This document shows positions 30,173 through 38,919 of a stretch of 64,000 nt of DNA, in pieces. Position 1 is the stretch's first letter. Each line of letters opens with the position of its first letter. The DNA is taken from contig NZ_JACERN010000033.1 in assembly GCF_013911085.1 (NCBI RefSeq), forward strand, positions 372,001 to 436,000, given 5' to 3'. The stretch comes from Aquitalea aquatica. GTDB taxonomy: Bacteria > Pseudomonadota > Gammaproteobacteria > Burkholderiales > Chromobacteriaceae. A program made the position numbers and the translations under genes. The notes beneath the pieces are model-generated. The model saw only the letters and a program-made list of their open reading frames with translations, was not told the DNA's origin and searched no databases.

Positions 30173-30305
30173 AACCGGGGCGGAATTCGCCCTTTCCTGC
30201 CTGCCCCCTACTCCCTCAGACCTAGCCAAAACCCCACCACCGACCAACTGGCAAGCGCGCCGGATGCGCCTACACTCTGGCCATTCTCCCCTCAGAGGGT
30301 CAGCC

Positions 30306-31280
30306 ATGTTAAGCGACCGTTTTGGCAGAAGCATCGACTATCTGCGGCTATCCGTTACCGACCGCTGCGATCTGCGCTGCAGCTACTGCATTCCCAAAGG
30401 CTTCAAGGACTTTGAAGAACCCGCCAACTGGCTGGGCTTTGCCGAAATCCAGCGGGTGGTGGCGGCCTTTGCCCGCTTGGGTTGCCGCCGCATCCGCCTG
30501 ACCGGTGGCGAACCACTATTGCGGCGCAATCTGCCAGACCTGGTCAACATGCTCGCCACCCTGCCCGGCGTGGATGATCTGTCGCTCAGCACCAATGGCA
30601 CCCAGCTGGCCAAGCAGGCGCACGCACTCAAAGCGGCGGGCTTACAACGCCTCAATGTCAGCCTCGACTCGCTGCGACGAGACTGTGTGGCCAGCATCAG
30701 CGGCAGCGATAGCCTGGAGCAGGTATTACAGGGCCTGTCGGTCGCCCGCGATGCCGGTTTTGCCTCCATCAAGATCAATATGGTGCCACTGGCCGGCATC
30801 AACGACCACGATATCGACGCCATGCTGGCTTACTGCAAGGCACATGGCTTCATCCTGCGCCTGATCGAAGCCATGCCCATGGGCCATACCGGCCAGCAAG
30901 CAGACGGGCTGGACTTATCACAGCTACTGAGCAGCCTGAGCCAGCGCCACGGCCTGACACCCAGCGCAGTGAGCCTGGGCGGCGGCCCCGCCCGCTACTG
31001 GCAAAGCCAGGACGGCAGCTGCACTCTGGGGCTGATTACGCCGATGTCGCAACACTTCTGCGCCAGTTGCAACCGGGTGCGGCTGTCGGTGGATGGCACC
31101 TTGTATATGTGCCTGGGACAAGAGGAAAAGCTGGAACTGCGCCCGCTGCTACGCGCCGGCTGCAGCGATGCCGAACTGGAAATCGCCATTCGCACCGCCA
31201 TCGAACTAAAACCGGAACGCCACGAATTCAAGCAGCAGCCACAACAAATCATGCGCCTCATGTCGATGACCGGGGGGTGA
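30306..31280 (+). CDS. moaA: GTP 3',8-cyclase MoaA (molybdenum cofactor biosynthesis)
   Basis: This radical SAM enzyme performs the first step of molybdopterin synthesis from GTP. The start at 30306 gives 324 residues beginning MLSDRFGRSIDYLRLSVTDR. The SAM cluster motif is CDLRCSYC. The C-terminal cluster ligands are FCASCNRVRL and a later Cys in LYMCLG. The protein ends in the functionally important Gly-Gly (MSMTGG). The upstream ORF extension has no family similarity. It follows narL by 133 bases. NarG needs this cofactor, so the linkage is functional sense, though other moa genes are not here. Confidence 0.94.
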   Translation: MLSDRFGRSIDYLRLSVTDRCDLRCSYCIPKGFKDFEEPANWLGFAEIQRVVAAFARLGCRRIRLTGGEPLLRRNLPDLVNMLATLPGVDDLSLSTNGTQLAKQAHALKAAGLQRLNVSLDSLRRDCVASISGSDSLEQVLQGLSVARDAGFASIKINMVPLAGINDHDIDAMLAYCKAHGFILRLIEAMPMGHTGQQADGLDLSQLLSSLSQRHGLTPSAVSLGGGPARYWQSQDGSCTLGLITPMSQHFCASCNRVRLSVDGTLYMCLGQEEKLELRPLLRAGCSDAELEIAIRTAIELKPERHEFKQQPQQIMRLMSMTGG

Positions 31281-31925
31281 AGCACTCACATCATGCGCTC
31301 ATTCGAGCGGATGGACACCCGCCCAGATTGGTGCAAAGCCGATGAAAATTCTGTCTTGTCATCAAGCGGGCGCAGGTCTCTGACATCTTTACTCGCGATC
31401 ATGGAGCCAAGCGGCCACCGGGCAGTCGCCGGCTAAGGAGCCCTCCCCCGCCTTCACATCCCAGCCAATCAAATTGGGACAAGCGCAAGCCATCATCATG
31501 ATGATGCCGGATCGGTGCCACACGTAATCTGCCTCCACCTAAGCAATGAAAACGTAGCGGCATTATCCGCGTGAAAGAGTGAACGGTGCTGATAGCCTGC
31601 GGCAGCTACGCGGCTGGCAACCCTACGACGCGCAGAGAAAGCGGCCACGACAAACCAGCCTTACGCTCACGTACAGCGATATCAACTACGTCGACTATCC
31701 AATGTGGTCTTATCAGACTGTTTGCTTTGGTCGGAACAGACTAAAGCAATGGCACAATCCTGCGCACTTCCCTTCATTTCATCTACAGCAGAATATTCCC
31801 TTGTTCTGACTTGAGCACTGGTCTATCAAAATATAGACAATAAACCGGGTGATTTATAAGTGATTGATTTTTTATCAATTCACTACTCAGTGCCCGATAA
31901 ATCAAAACAGTGCTGGGAAAAGATC
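31281..31925. other. Long intergenic region moaA / chemoreceptor
   Basis: This stretch of 645 bases has no supportable gene. The short ORF at 31579-31809 has no ribosome site or recognisable protein. A 16-base perfect palindrome of CAT/ATG triplets lies at 31491-31506. GC-rich self-complementary sequence around 31590-31660 (GCCTGCGGCAGC, GCGGCTGGCAACC, GCGCAGAGAAAGCGGCC) might fold, but I match it to no known RNA family. The 31800-31925 part is AT-rich and probably promoter-bearing. Confidence 0.4.
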
Positions 31926-33551
31926 ATGTTGAGCCAACTATCCGTAAGACAAAAACTACTCGGGGGCTTTACCCTGGTCATCATGCTGTTGTTCGTCCTG
32001 CTGGGCGTGGCGATTTTCAACATGAAAATCATCAATAGCAAAATCATCGACATGACACAGCACCGCTATCCCGAAATCAGCCTGGCCAATAGCATCACCG
32101 CCAAATCGCTGGATATAGGCCGGCAAATCCGCAATGCCATCATATTCAGCTCCGAAAATACCGAAGAGTATCTAGCCAAGGCTAACAACCTGGACAAAAC
32201 CCTGGATGAAGACATGGCCAAGATCGAGCCGCTTCTTTCCACAGCAAAAGGCAAATCCTTGTTTGCCAAGCTGAAAGAGGAAGACCAGGCATTGAGCGCC
32301 GCACTGGAGCAGATCTATCCCTTGATTCGCAGCCACAAGTCAGCAGAAGCTGCCACCATGGTGAAACAGAAGCTCACCCCGGCCAACAGTGCTTACATTG
32401 CCAGCCTGAAAGAATTTTCCTCATTTCAAGAAGAGCTAATGCAAAAATCGATGCAGGACGCCTCCCGCTCTTATCAGGAAGCCATGGTCAGCATGATGAC
32501 GGTGGGTGGAATTGCTCTGTTGCTGGCCATGACTTGTTCCCTGTTCATCGCCAGACTCATCACCGTCCCGCTGCAAAAATCTGCACGGCTGGTAGAGCAG
32601 ATCCGCCAGGGCGACCTCACCGGTCATGATGAGAACTACCCTAAGGCCAGGGACGAAGCCATTCAGATTGCCCACGGTATTCAGGAAATGCGTAGCGGCC
32701 TGCGCGAGATCGTGAAATCCATCCAGATGAATGCACACAACGTGGCCGACTCTGCCAGAGAACTGTCCAGCATGGCAGAACAGGTGGCCAGCGGTGCACA
32801 ACATCAGGCCGAAGCGACCTCTCAAGCTGCGGCCACCATCGAACAGTTGACGGTCAGCATCAACCACGTGGCAGACAACTCCGACGAGGCCAAACGCCAG
32901 TCCCTGCAGACCGGAGGCCTGGCACGTGACGGTGGCAAGGAAGTGATTGACTCGGTTACCCGTATCAAGGATGTCAGCCACGCAGTCAGTGGCACGTCGA
33001 CCCAGATGAACATGCTGAGCAACGAAGTACAAAAAATTGACACCATCGTCACGGTGATTCGCGATGTTGCCGACCAGACCAATCTACTTGCCCTGAACGC
33101 CGCCATCGAGGCTGCACGCGCTGGTGAAATGGGCCGTGGATTTGCCGTGGTGGCCGACGAAGTGCGCAAGCTGGCAGAACGCACCACCACATCGGCACAG
33201 GAAATCACCCAGATGATCAACTCCATCCAGCATGGCGTCACCCGCGTGGTGGGCAGCATGGATTCCAGCCTGGAAAGCGTGGAAGCAGTAAGCAGCAGCA
33301 CCGCACTGGCCTCGCAGACCATAGAACGGATTGGCAACAGTACCCACGCCATTGAGCGCAGTATTGCCAACATCACCGACGCTCTGGGTGAACAGCGAAT
33401 AGCCAGTCAAAGCCTGGCACAAAACATGGAACGGGTATCGCATATGGCCGAGGAAAACAGCGCCACCGTGGAGGAGTTGGCCACCACCTCAGCCCAACTC
33501 AGCTCCCTCTCCCATGAATTGCAAGGTATTACTGCGCGTTTTCAGCTATAG
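31926..33551 (+). CDS. Methyl-accepting chemotaxis protein (4HB type)
   Basis: This is a 541-residue transmembrane chemoreceptor. The start at 31926 ([20 protein letters not shown]) is preceded by GGGAAAA and begins right before TM1, residues 10-30. The periplasmic region of about 160 residues is helical, of four-helix-bundle type, and TM2 lies near 190-210. HAMP and the signalling domain follow, with [37 protein letters not shown]. The ligand is unknown. It is the last clear host gene before the prophage and does not share the NIT signature of the receptor at 22485. Confidence 0.92.
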   Translation: MLSQLSVRQKLLGGFTLVIMLLFVLLGVAIFNMKIINSKIIDMTQHRYPEISLANSITAKSLDIGRQIRNAIIFSSENTEEYLAKANNLDKTLDEDMAKIEPLLSTAKGKSLFAKLKEEDQALSAALEQIYPLIRSHKSAEAATMVKQKLTPANSAYIASLKEFSSFQEELMQKSMQDASRSYQEAMVSMMTVGGIALLLAMTCSLFIARLITVPLQKSARLVEQIRQGDLTGHDENYPKARDEAIQIAHGIQEMRSGLREIVKSIQMNAHNVADSARELSSMAEQVASGAQHQAEATSQAAATIEQLTVSINHVADNSDEAKRQSLQTGGLARDGGKEVIDSVTRIKDVSHAVSGTSTQMNMLSNEVQKIDTIVTVIRDVADQTNLLALNAAIEAARAGEMGRGFAVVADEVRKLAERTTTSAQEITQMINSIQHGVTRVVGSMDSSLESVEAVSSSTALASQTIERIGNSTHAIERSIANITDALGEQRIASQSLAQNMERVSHMAEENSATVEELATTSAQLSSLSHELQGITARFQL

Positions 33552-33576
33552 CACGTGTGGGGGAGTAGTTATTTTG

Positions 33577-33846
33577 TCACCGGTATTTGATGGGTGATAT
33601 CGGGGCGAAAGCCAATAAGCACGAGGTTATCAGCTTGATGAGGCCATCCAGAAGGTCTTGCAAAATAATGAGCAGGAATGATTGAAGACTGACTGCATTT
33701 GCAGTGCTTTTGACATCAGACTGATCAATTTCTGCTGCGGAATGCGCAATCGAATAGGCATCATCGTTGGCGGCAGAATGCATGACGGGTGAAGGATGGA
33801 GATAGCGCGGGCCGGATTGATGAGAAAAGTCGAGTGCATCATTCAA
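33577..33846 (-). CDS. Hypothetical small protein near the prophage left end
   Basis: This is an 89-residue frame starting at TTG (33846), with in-frame codons open for a further 13 residues upstream (HAGNTDVERLKRLLNDALDF). The C-terminal third is hydrophobic (SFLLIILQDLLDGLIKLITSCLL). I recognise no family. It could be the tail of a host gene cut by phage insertion, a phage accessory gene, or non-coding. The composition is less GC-rich than its neighbours. Confidence 0.25.
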   Translation of the reverse strand: MNDALDFSHQSGPRYLHPSPVMHSAANDDAYSIAHSAAEIDQSDVKSTANAVSLQSFLLIILQDLLDGLIKLITSCLLAFAPISPIKYR

Positions 33847-33906
33847 TAGCCGCTTGAGGCGCTCGACATCCGTATTTCCGGCATGGTTGGGTGGGGGTTA
33901 GCAATT

Positions 33907-33938
33907 GGACAGGCCCTTAGACTAGTTCCAACCTGTCC
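33907..33938. repeat. Inverted repeat near the prophage left end
   Basis: GGACAGG (33907-33913) and CCTGTCC (33932-33938) form a perfect 7-base inverted repeat with an 18-base spacer, 26 bases beyond the stop of the c gene. It may be a terminator for c or part of the transposase-binding left end. GTCGAAAAGT just inside it (33950-33959) resembles the CGAAA part of Mu end sites. Neither role is proven. Confidence 0.35.
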
Positions 33939-33963
33939 TTTTGGAAACTGTCGAAAAGTAGAG

Positions 33964-34362
33964 TCAGGCCACCAGCGCGTCCAGCGCCTGGGTCATGGTG
34001 TCGTAACTCCCGCCCCTGGCTACATAGTCATACAGAAACGCCACCACCATCCCGCGACGGTCTGAATGCAGCATCAGGCCGCGCTCCTGCAGCATCCGGT
34101 CCAGCACCGACTCCACTAACTGCAGCTTACCCAGGTCTAGCGTCGTGGGAATGCCCTCTGCAGCAGCAGGCACGCGGCAGGCTGCTGGCTCTGCCAGATA
34201 TTGCTCGGGCAGACGATACACGCGGCGCTCCCCACCTCTCCCGGTCACCACTTCGTGATACCACTGCTCACGCTCGGCACGGGCAATGATTGCCGGCTTC
34301 GACGTCGGCATGCCGGGAAGGCGCAGCGCTGCAATTTCACTGGCTGATAACAAATCCTGCAC
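33964..34362 (-). CDS. Mu c-like repressor
   Basis: This is a 132-residue protein with an N-terminal Mu-type DNA-binding domain (SASEIAALRLPGMPTSKPAI then AREQWYH-like and GRGGERRVYRLP), the same fold as the start of the A transposase at 35080. The C-terminal half is helical and could oligomerise. It is transcribed leftward, divergent from ner, as Mu c is. The start codon is GTG at 34362. It should bind the CTTAAC repeat array immediately upstream and keep the early promoter silent. It is shorter than Mu c (about 196 residues). Confidence 0.8.
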   Translation of the reverse strand: MQDLLSASEIAALRLPGMPTSKPAIIARAEREQWYHEVVTGRGGERRVYRLPEQYLAEPAACRVPAAAEGIPTTLDLGKLQLVESVLDRMLQERGLMLHSDRRGMVVAFLYDYVARGGSYDTMTQALDALVA

Positions 34363-34377
34363 CTAACACTTACCCCG

Positions 34378-34543
34378 CTTAACCGTTAAGCCATGCCTGA
34401 CACTTAAATCGTCAAAAGGCTAACAATTTGCCAACAATGGCAACGGTTTAGATGAATATTGGCGCAGCAGGCATAAAGGACAGAAACGATAAGTGTTAAG
34501 CACTTAACACATTGACCGTTAATTTCTTAACACTTAACGTGTT
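34378..34543. promoter_or_regulatory. Early operator array between c and ner
   Basis: The c/ner gap holds repeated CTTAAC/GTTAAG elements. These are CTTAACCGTTAAG (34378-34390), ACACTTAA (34400-34407), GTGTTAAG facing CTTAACAC (34493-34510), and CTTAACACTTAACGTGTT (34526-34543). Two of these are near-perfect palindromes. The layout fits cooperative repressor and Ner binding. Confidence 0.65.
34512..34540 (+). promoter_or_regulatory. Candidate early promoter Pe
   Basis: TTGACC (34512-34517) and TAACGT (34535-34540) with a 17-base spacer point toward ner. The -10 lies inside the rightmost CTTAAC repeats, so repressor binding would block it. Confidence 0.5.
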
Positions 34544-34572
34544 CACACCTAATCACCGCAAAGGATTAAGGC

Positions 34573-34878
34573 ATGAACACATCTGCTGCCGTCAAAAAAA
34601 CCGCACCGGATTGGCACCGTGCGGACATCGTAGCGGCCCTGCACAAACAGGGCTGGTCCCTGCGCAAGCTATCACGAGAAATCGGCCTGAGCTCTGGCGC
34701 ACTCAACAATGCCCTGGACCGTCCCTGGCCCAAGGCTGAGCGCATTATCGCCGCCACCATCGGCCAGCCACCGGAGGTGATCTGGCCCAGCCGCTACGAG
34801 AAACGCCATTCTAAACCGGTTTTGCCTCCCCTGGTTTCCGCCATGGTAATGGCTGACAGCGCCAGCACCTTTGTCTGA
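34573..34878 (+). CDS. ner: Ner-like early regulator (Nlp family HTH)
   Basis: This is a 101-residue DNA-binding protein. The signature DWHRADIVAALHKQGWSLRKLS with GLSSGALNNALDRPWPKAE covers residues 10-55 and is characteristic of Mu Ner/Nlp proteins. PEVIWPSRY follows. In Mu, Ner represses both early and repressor promoters during lytic growth. AAGGATTAAGGC precedes the ATG. It is the first gene of the rightward early operon. Confidence 0.9.
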   Translation: MNTSAAVKKTAPDWHRADIVAALHKQGWSLRKLSREIGLSSGALNNALDRPWPKAERIIAATIGQPPEVIWPSRYEKRHSKPVLPPLVSAMVMADSASTFV

Positions 34879-34943
34879 ATGAATCGTATGCAAGCGCCAC
34901 GCATTACGCCAGCACTACGATTCTCAATCCCGAGGAACACCTG

Positions 34944-35087
34944 GTGAAAAAACCCAACTGGAAGCATCGCTACGCCAGCCACCTGGAAGAAGCCATCGAA
35001 CGATGTGCCGAACACCCTGCTGACAAGCTGCGCCAGGTGGCAGTGGCGAACCGGTACTGGCCCTGTTCGGGAGTGACGCATGAATAG
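34944..35087 (+). CDS. Small early phage protein, 47 residues
   Basis: This frame starts at GTG 34944 with GAGGA upstream and encodes a basic, helical peptide beginning MKKPNWKHRYASHLEEAIER. It ends eight bases inside the start of gene A, a coupling typical of real phage genes. No family is recognised. It is too short to appear among longer ORFs, and the evidence is context plus composition. Confidence 0.45.
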   Translation: MKKPNWKHRYASHLEEAIERCAEHPADKLRQVAVANRYWPCSGVTHE

Positions 35088-37170
35088 CACGCGCTACAGC
35101 GCCACCGACCTGCTGGCTCTCAAGCTAGCGGTATTGCCCGGCAGCAAGGTTGCCCTACTCGCCCGTGCCGACAAGGAAGGCTGGCCTTATCAGGAAGTCA
35201 GCGGCCGGGGTGGCAAGCGCCGGGTTTACACCCCGCCCGCCTATGTGGTGGAGGCCATGCAGCAGGCCCAGGTCAACAGCCTGCTCACACAGGAAGTTGC
35301 CCCAGCGCCCACTCCCGCGCCAGTAGCAACAAGCCAAGCAGAAACGACAGCGCAATCCCTCTGCGCCGATGCCCGTCTTGGCGTATTGCAGGTGCTGCAA
35401 TCGCTGATGCAGCGCACCGGCTACCCCATGAAAAAAGCCGCCGCCCTGCTGCTGGACATGGCGCGGCTTGGTACGGCCAGCGAACAGCTGCAAGCCATGC
35501 TGAAACTGGCCCGTAACGAGCGGGGCCGGCCCAGCCCGGATGGACTGCCCAGCGTGCGCAGCCTGCTGCGGCTGGCTGAATACCAGCAACAAGGCCGGCT
35601 GGCTCCGGCGCAGCGCCAGCCGCAACTGACGGTGCCGCCGTGGGCCGCCAGCTTCATGCGCCATTACCAGCGCCCGGAAAAACCCACCCTGGAACACGCC
35701 TACCGCCAGTTTGCTGTGCAATGGCAAATAGAAACTGGGCAAGCCGAACAGGGCCAGGCTGACTTGCCCAGCGTGTGGCAGGTACGGCGCTTTGTCAGCA
35801 AGGTGGGCGAAATCAGCCGCCACAGCGGCCGCATGGGCGAGCGCGAACTCAAAACCCTCAAACCCTTCATCCGCCGCAGTTTTGCCGACCTATTGCCGGG
35901 CGACATCTACAGCGCCGACGGCCACACCTTCGACGCCGAAGTGCAGCACCCGCTGCACGGCCGCCCCTTCCGCCCGGAAATCACCACTCTGGTGGATATC
36001 GCCACCCGCAAGGCTGTTGGCTGGTCGGTGGGGCTGGCGGAAAGCGCGCTGGTGGTGCTGGACGCGCTGCGCGATGCCTGCCTTAAGCACGGCATTCCGG
36101 CGGTGTTTTATGTCGACAACGGCAGCGGCTACAAAAACCAGATGATGCTGGATAGCGCCACTGGCTTCATGGCCCGGCTGGGCATCGAGATGATCAACAG
36201 CCTGCCCTACAACTCGCAGGCACGCGGGGTGATCGAGCGGCTGCACCACAGCATCTGGGTCAAGGCTGCCAAAACCCTGCCCGGCTATGTCGGCCGCGAC
36301 ATGGACAAGCAGGCCCGGCAAAGCAGCTTCAAGATCACCCGCCAGGCCATCCGCCAGTCTGGCACCAGCGGCAGCGCCGCCGCCATGCCACTGCTGGGCT
36401 GGGGCGACTTTATGCAGTTTTGCGAGCAACAGGTGGCCGACTACAACGCCCGCCCACACCGCAGCCTGCCACGCATCACCGACCCGGCCACGGGCCGCCG
36501 TCGCCACATGAGCCCGGATGAACAATGGGCCATCCATGTCGCCCAGGGCTTTGTGCCGCATAGCATCAGCGACGACGAAGCGCGCCCGCTGTTCCGCCCA
36601 CAGCTGCTGCGCACCGTGCGCCGCTGTGAAATTGAACTGTTAGGTCAGCGTTACTTTGCCCGCGCGCTGGAAGAACACCACGGCGAGCAGCTGCATGTCG
36701 GCTACGACATCCACGACCCCAGCCGCGTGTGGGTGTACGACGCCGCCGGCCACTTTCTGTGCCATGCCGAGCTGGACGGCAACCAGCGCGACTACCTGCC
36801 GCGCAGCCTGCTGCAACAAGCCCGCGACAAGCGCGCCCAGGGCCGCGAACGCCGCCTGCAAAACCAGCTGCAGGAAGTGCGCGCCGAACGGTACGGCCAG
36901 CCCGCCCTCACCCTGCAGGCCGACGAGGTGCTGCCCGGCCTGCGCGGCCAGGACATCGCCGGGGCGTTCGAACGCTTGCACAGCAGCCCGGCCAGCACGC
37001 CAACCGCAAAGGCGGACGAGTTTGCCGTGCCCGCCGACCCACAACAACGCCTGCAGCTGCACCGCCAGCTGACTGCCAGCGCCACCCCGCTCAGCCCGCA
37101 GCAGCAACGCTGGCTGGCCAGTTATGCCAAGAGCCACGAATACAAGGTCTTGCACCAGAAAACCGCCTGA
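35080..37170 (+). CDS. Mu A-type DDE transposase
   Basis: This enzyme catalyses strand transfer and replicative transposition of the prophage. It has 696 residues. An N-terminal Mu-type HTH lies at residues 1-55 (SATDLLALKLAVLPGSKVAL, GRGGKRRVYTPP). The catalytic core shows the first Asp in GDIYSADGHTFDAEV, the second in VFYVDNGSGYKN, and Glu in ARGVIERLHHSIWVKAAK. A Mu-A C-terminal beta-barrel region follows, and then a basic helical tail likely to contact the B protein. The reading frame is intact. Confidence 0.96.
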   Translation: MNSTRYSATDLLALKLAVLPGSKVALLARADKEGWPYQEVSGRGGKRRVYTPPAYVVEAMQQAQVNSLLTQEVAPAPTPAPVATSQAETTAQSLCADARLGVLQVLQSLMQRTGYPMKKAAALLLDMARLGTASEQLQAMLKLARNERGRPSPDGLPSVRSLLRLAEYQQQGRLAPAQRQPQLTVPPWAASFMRHYQRPEKPTLEHAYRQFAVQWQIETGQAEQGQADLPSVWQVRRFVSKVGEISRHSGRMGERELKTLKPFIRRSFADLLPGDIYSADGHTFDAEVQHPLHGRPFRPEITTLVDIATRKAVGWSVGLAESALVVLDALRDACLKHGIPAVFYVDNGSGYKNQMMLDSATGFMARLGIEMINSLPYNSQARGVIERLHHSIWVKAAKTLPGYVGRDMDKQARQSSFKITRQAIRQSGTSGSAAAMPLLGWGDFMQFCEQQVADYNARPHRSLPRITDPATGRRRHMSPDEQWAIHVAQGFVPHSISDDEARPLFRPQLLRTVRRCEIELLGQRYFARALEEHHGEQLHVGYDIHDPSRVWVYDAAGHFLCHAELDGNQRDYLPRSLLQQARDKRAQGRERRLQNQLQEVRAERYGQPALTLQADEVLPGLRGQDIAGAFERLHSSPASTPTAKADEFAVPADPQQRLQLHRQLTASATPLSPQQQRWLASYAKSHEYKVLHQKTA

Positions 37171-37180
37171 GGACAGCACC

Positions 37181-37921
37181 ATGCACCCTACCCACACCGG
37201 CCGCATCGCCCCCATTGCCAACCTCGACCTGGTCGCGGTGGTGATGGAAAAACTGGTCAACCGCCAGGACAGCCTGCCCGGCCTGGCCGTCTATTACGGC
37301 CCCTCCGGCTGGGGCAAAACCACCGCCACCGTGGCGGTGGCCAACCGCTGCCGCGCTTATTACGTGCAGCTGCGCAGCGCCTGGAGCCGCAAGACCCTGC
37401 TGGAAAAAATCCTGTTTGAAATGGGCATCAAGCCCGGCGGCACCATGCCCGCCCTGCTCGACCAGATCTGCGAACAACTGGCCGCCAGCCGCCGCCCGCT
37501 CATCCTGGACGAGTTTGATTACTGCGCCGACAAGCACGGCATGATCGAACTGGTGCGCGACATCTACGAAGGCAGCCAGTCCAGCCTGCTGCTGGTGGGT
37601 GAGGAACAGCTGCCGCACAAGCTCAAGCGCTTCGAGCGCTTCCATGGCCGCGTGCTGTCCTGGCTGCCGGCCGCTGCGGTCACGCTGGCCGATAGCCGCC
37701 AGCTGGCCGCCATCTACTGCCCGGACATCCCGCTGGCCGACGACCTGCTGCAACACCTGGTCGCCCTCAGCCATGGCAGCGTGCGCCGTGTATCGGTGAA
37801 TCTGGTCAATGTCTACGACACCGCCCTGGTGGAAGGGCTGGACAGTGTGGACCTGGCTGCCTGGGGCCAGCGGCCGCTGTACACCGGCGAAGCCCCGCGC
37901 CGCCATGGCAGCGCCGCGTAA
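37181..37921 (+). CDS. Mu B-type target-selection ATPase
   Basis: This AAA+ ATPase coats target DNA, stimulates the transposase and gives target immunity in Mu. It has 246 residues from the ATG at 37181, preceded by GAGGACAG. Walker A is YGPSGWGKTTATVAVAN near residue 39 and Walker B is RPLILDEFDYCADK near 105. It lacks the extra N-terminal HTH of Mu B (312 residues), a shorter form seen in many Mu-like phages. It follows A by 10 bases. Confidence 0.94.
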   Translation: MHPTHTGRIAPIANLDLVAVVMEKLVNRQDSLPGLAVYYGPSGWGKTTATVAVANRCRAYYVQLRSAWSRKTLLEKILFEMGIKPGGTMPALLDQICEQLAASRRPLILDEFDYCADKHGMIELVRDIYEGSQSSLLLVGEEQLPHKLKRFERFHGRVLSWLPAAAVTLADSRQLAAIYCPDIPLADDLLQHLVALSHGSVRRVSVNLVNVYDTALVEGLDSVDLAAWGQRPLYTGEAPRRHGSAA

Positions 37922-37931
37922 GGAGCCCGTC

Positions 37932-38585
37932 ATGAAAACCCCGCTCCAACACTTACTCCCGAAGCGCCTGCCCGCCCAGCTGGAACAACGCGGCGGCAAA
38001 AGCAAACGCCAGCGCATCTGGGAAGCCATCCGCGCCCGGCAACAAGACCTCAGCGCCGCCGAGCTTGCCCGCGCCAGCGGCGTGGACAGCGCCACCATCG
38101 TCAGCTACCTGCGCGCACTGGAAAAAGGCGGCTACCTGCACGCCCACAGCCCGGCCAGCGGCAATGGCAACGGCAAGCGCTATCGGCTGATGCGTGACAA
38201 CGGCGTGGAAGCCCCGCGCCTGAACAAAAGCGGCCAGCCGGTCAGCCAGGGCAGTGGCAACGAAACCCTGTGGCGCACCATGCGCATCCTCGGCCAGTTC
38301 AACAGTCGCGAACTGATCCAGCATGCCGCCAGCGCCGGCATCCACATTGCCGACGACAGCGCCAACATCTATCTGCGCACCCTGTACCGCGCCGGTTATT
38401 TGCAACTGCTGGAAGCCTCGCGCCCGCTGGGCGTGGGCAAGGGCAAAACCCTCAACCGCTACCGCCTGCTGCCCGGCAAATACAGCGGCCCGCGCCCGCC
38501 GATGATCCAGCGCAGCAAATGCGTGTACGACCCCAACCTGGCCAGGGTGGTCTGGCAAGAGGACATCCGCCATGACGACGACTGA
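37932..38585 (+). CDS. Early phage winged-helix protein
   Basis: This is a 217-residue protein in the early operon. GGAG lies before the ATG at 37932. Residues about 20-70 look like a winged helix (SKRQRIWEAIRARQQDLSAAELARASGVDSATIVSYLRALE). A second, similar helix-turn-helix-like unit occurs near 115-160 (LWRTMRILGQFNSRELIQHA). The duplicated arrangement suggests a DNA-binding regulator. No name is assigned. Its stop overlaps the next gene by 14 bases. Confidence 0.6.
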   Translation: MKTPLQHLLPKRLPAQLEQRGGKSKRQRIWEAIRARQQDLSAAELARASGVDSATIVSYLRALEKGGYLHAHSPASGNGNGKRYRLMRDNGVEAPRLNKSGQPVSQGSGNETLWRTMRILGQFNSRELIQHAASAGIHIADDSANIYLRTLYRAGYLQLLEASRPLGVGKGKTLNRYRLLPGKYSGPRPPMIQRSKCVYDPNLARVVWQEDIRHDDD

Positions 38586-38919
38586 GCCGCGCTGGCTGGC
38601 TCTGCTGCGCCGTGCCGCCGCAGCCAGCAGCATTGGCCAGCTGGCCAAACGCCTGGGCTATAGCCGCACCACCCTCAGCCTGGTGCTGGCCGGCAAATAT
38701 CCCGGCAACACCCGCCATGTGGCGCGCAAGGCGCTGGCGCTGCTAGACAGCCTGCACTGCCCCTGGCTGCAACAGGACATCCGCCAGGAAGACTGCCGCG
38801 CCGTGGCGCTGGCCCGTGCCCCCACCCATCACCCCAGCAAGCTGGCCCACTGGCGCGCCTGCCAGCACTGCCCGCACCGACCCGAAGGAGAAAGCCATGA
38901 TCCAAACCATGCTGCCTGA
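38572..38919 (+). CDS. Early phage LacI/XRE-like HTH protein
   Basis: This is a 115-residue protein. The N-terminal helix-turn-helix is SSIGQLAKRLGYSRTTLSLVLAGKYPGNT. The C-terminus carries cysteines (near residues 65, 76, 96 and 99), including CQHC, that might bind metal. It overlaps the upstream gene by 14 bases and the downstream gene by 23, the packing of a phage early operon. The function is not known beyond DNA binding. Confidence 0.6.
   Translation: MTTTEPRWLALLRRAAAASSIGQLAKRLGYSRTTLSLVLAGKYPGNTRHVARKALALLDSLHCPWLQQDIRQEDCRAVALARAPTHHPSKLAHWRACQHCPHRPEGESHDPNHAA

Noticed and set aside
31491-31506. CATCATCATGATGATG palindrome as an operator
   Set aside because: It is a simple triplet repeat that forms a palindrome by itself, with no partner sites or promoter placed around it.
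31750-31763. Possible sigma54 promoter TGGCACAATCCTGC before the chemoreceptor
   Set aside because: The GG and GC dinucleotides are one base too close for a sigma54 -24/-12 element.
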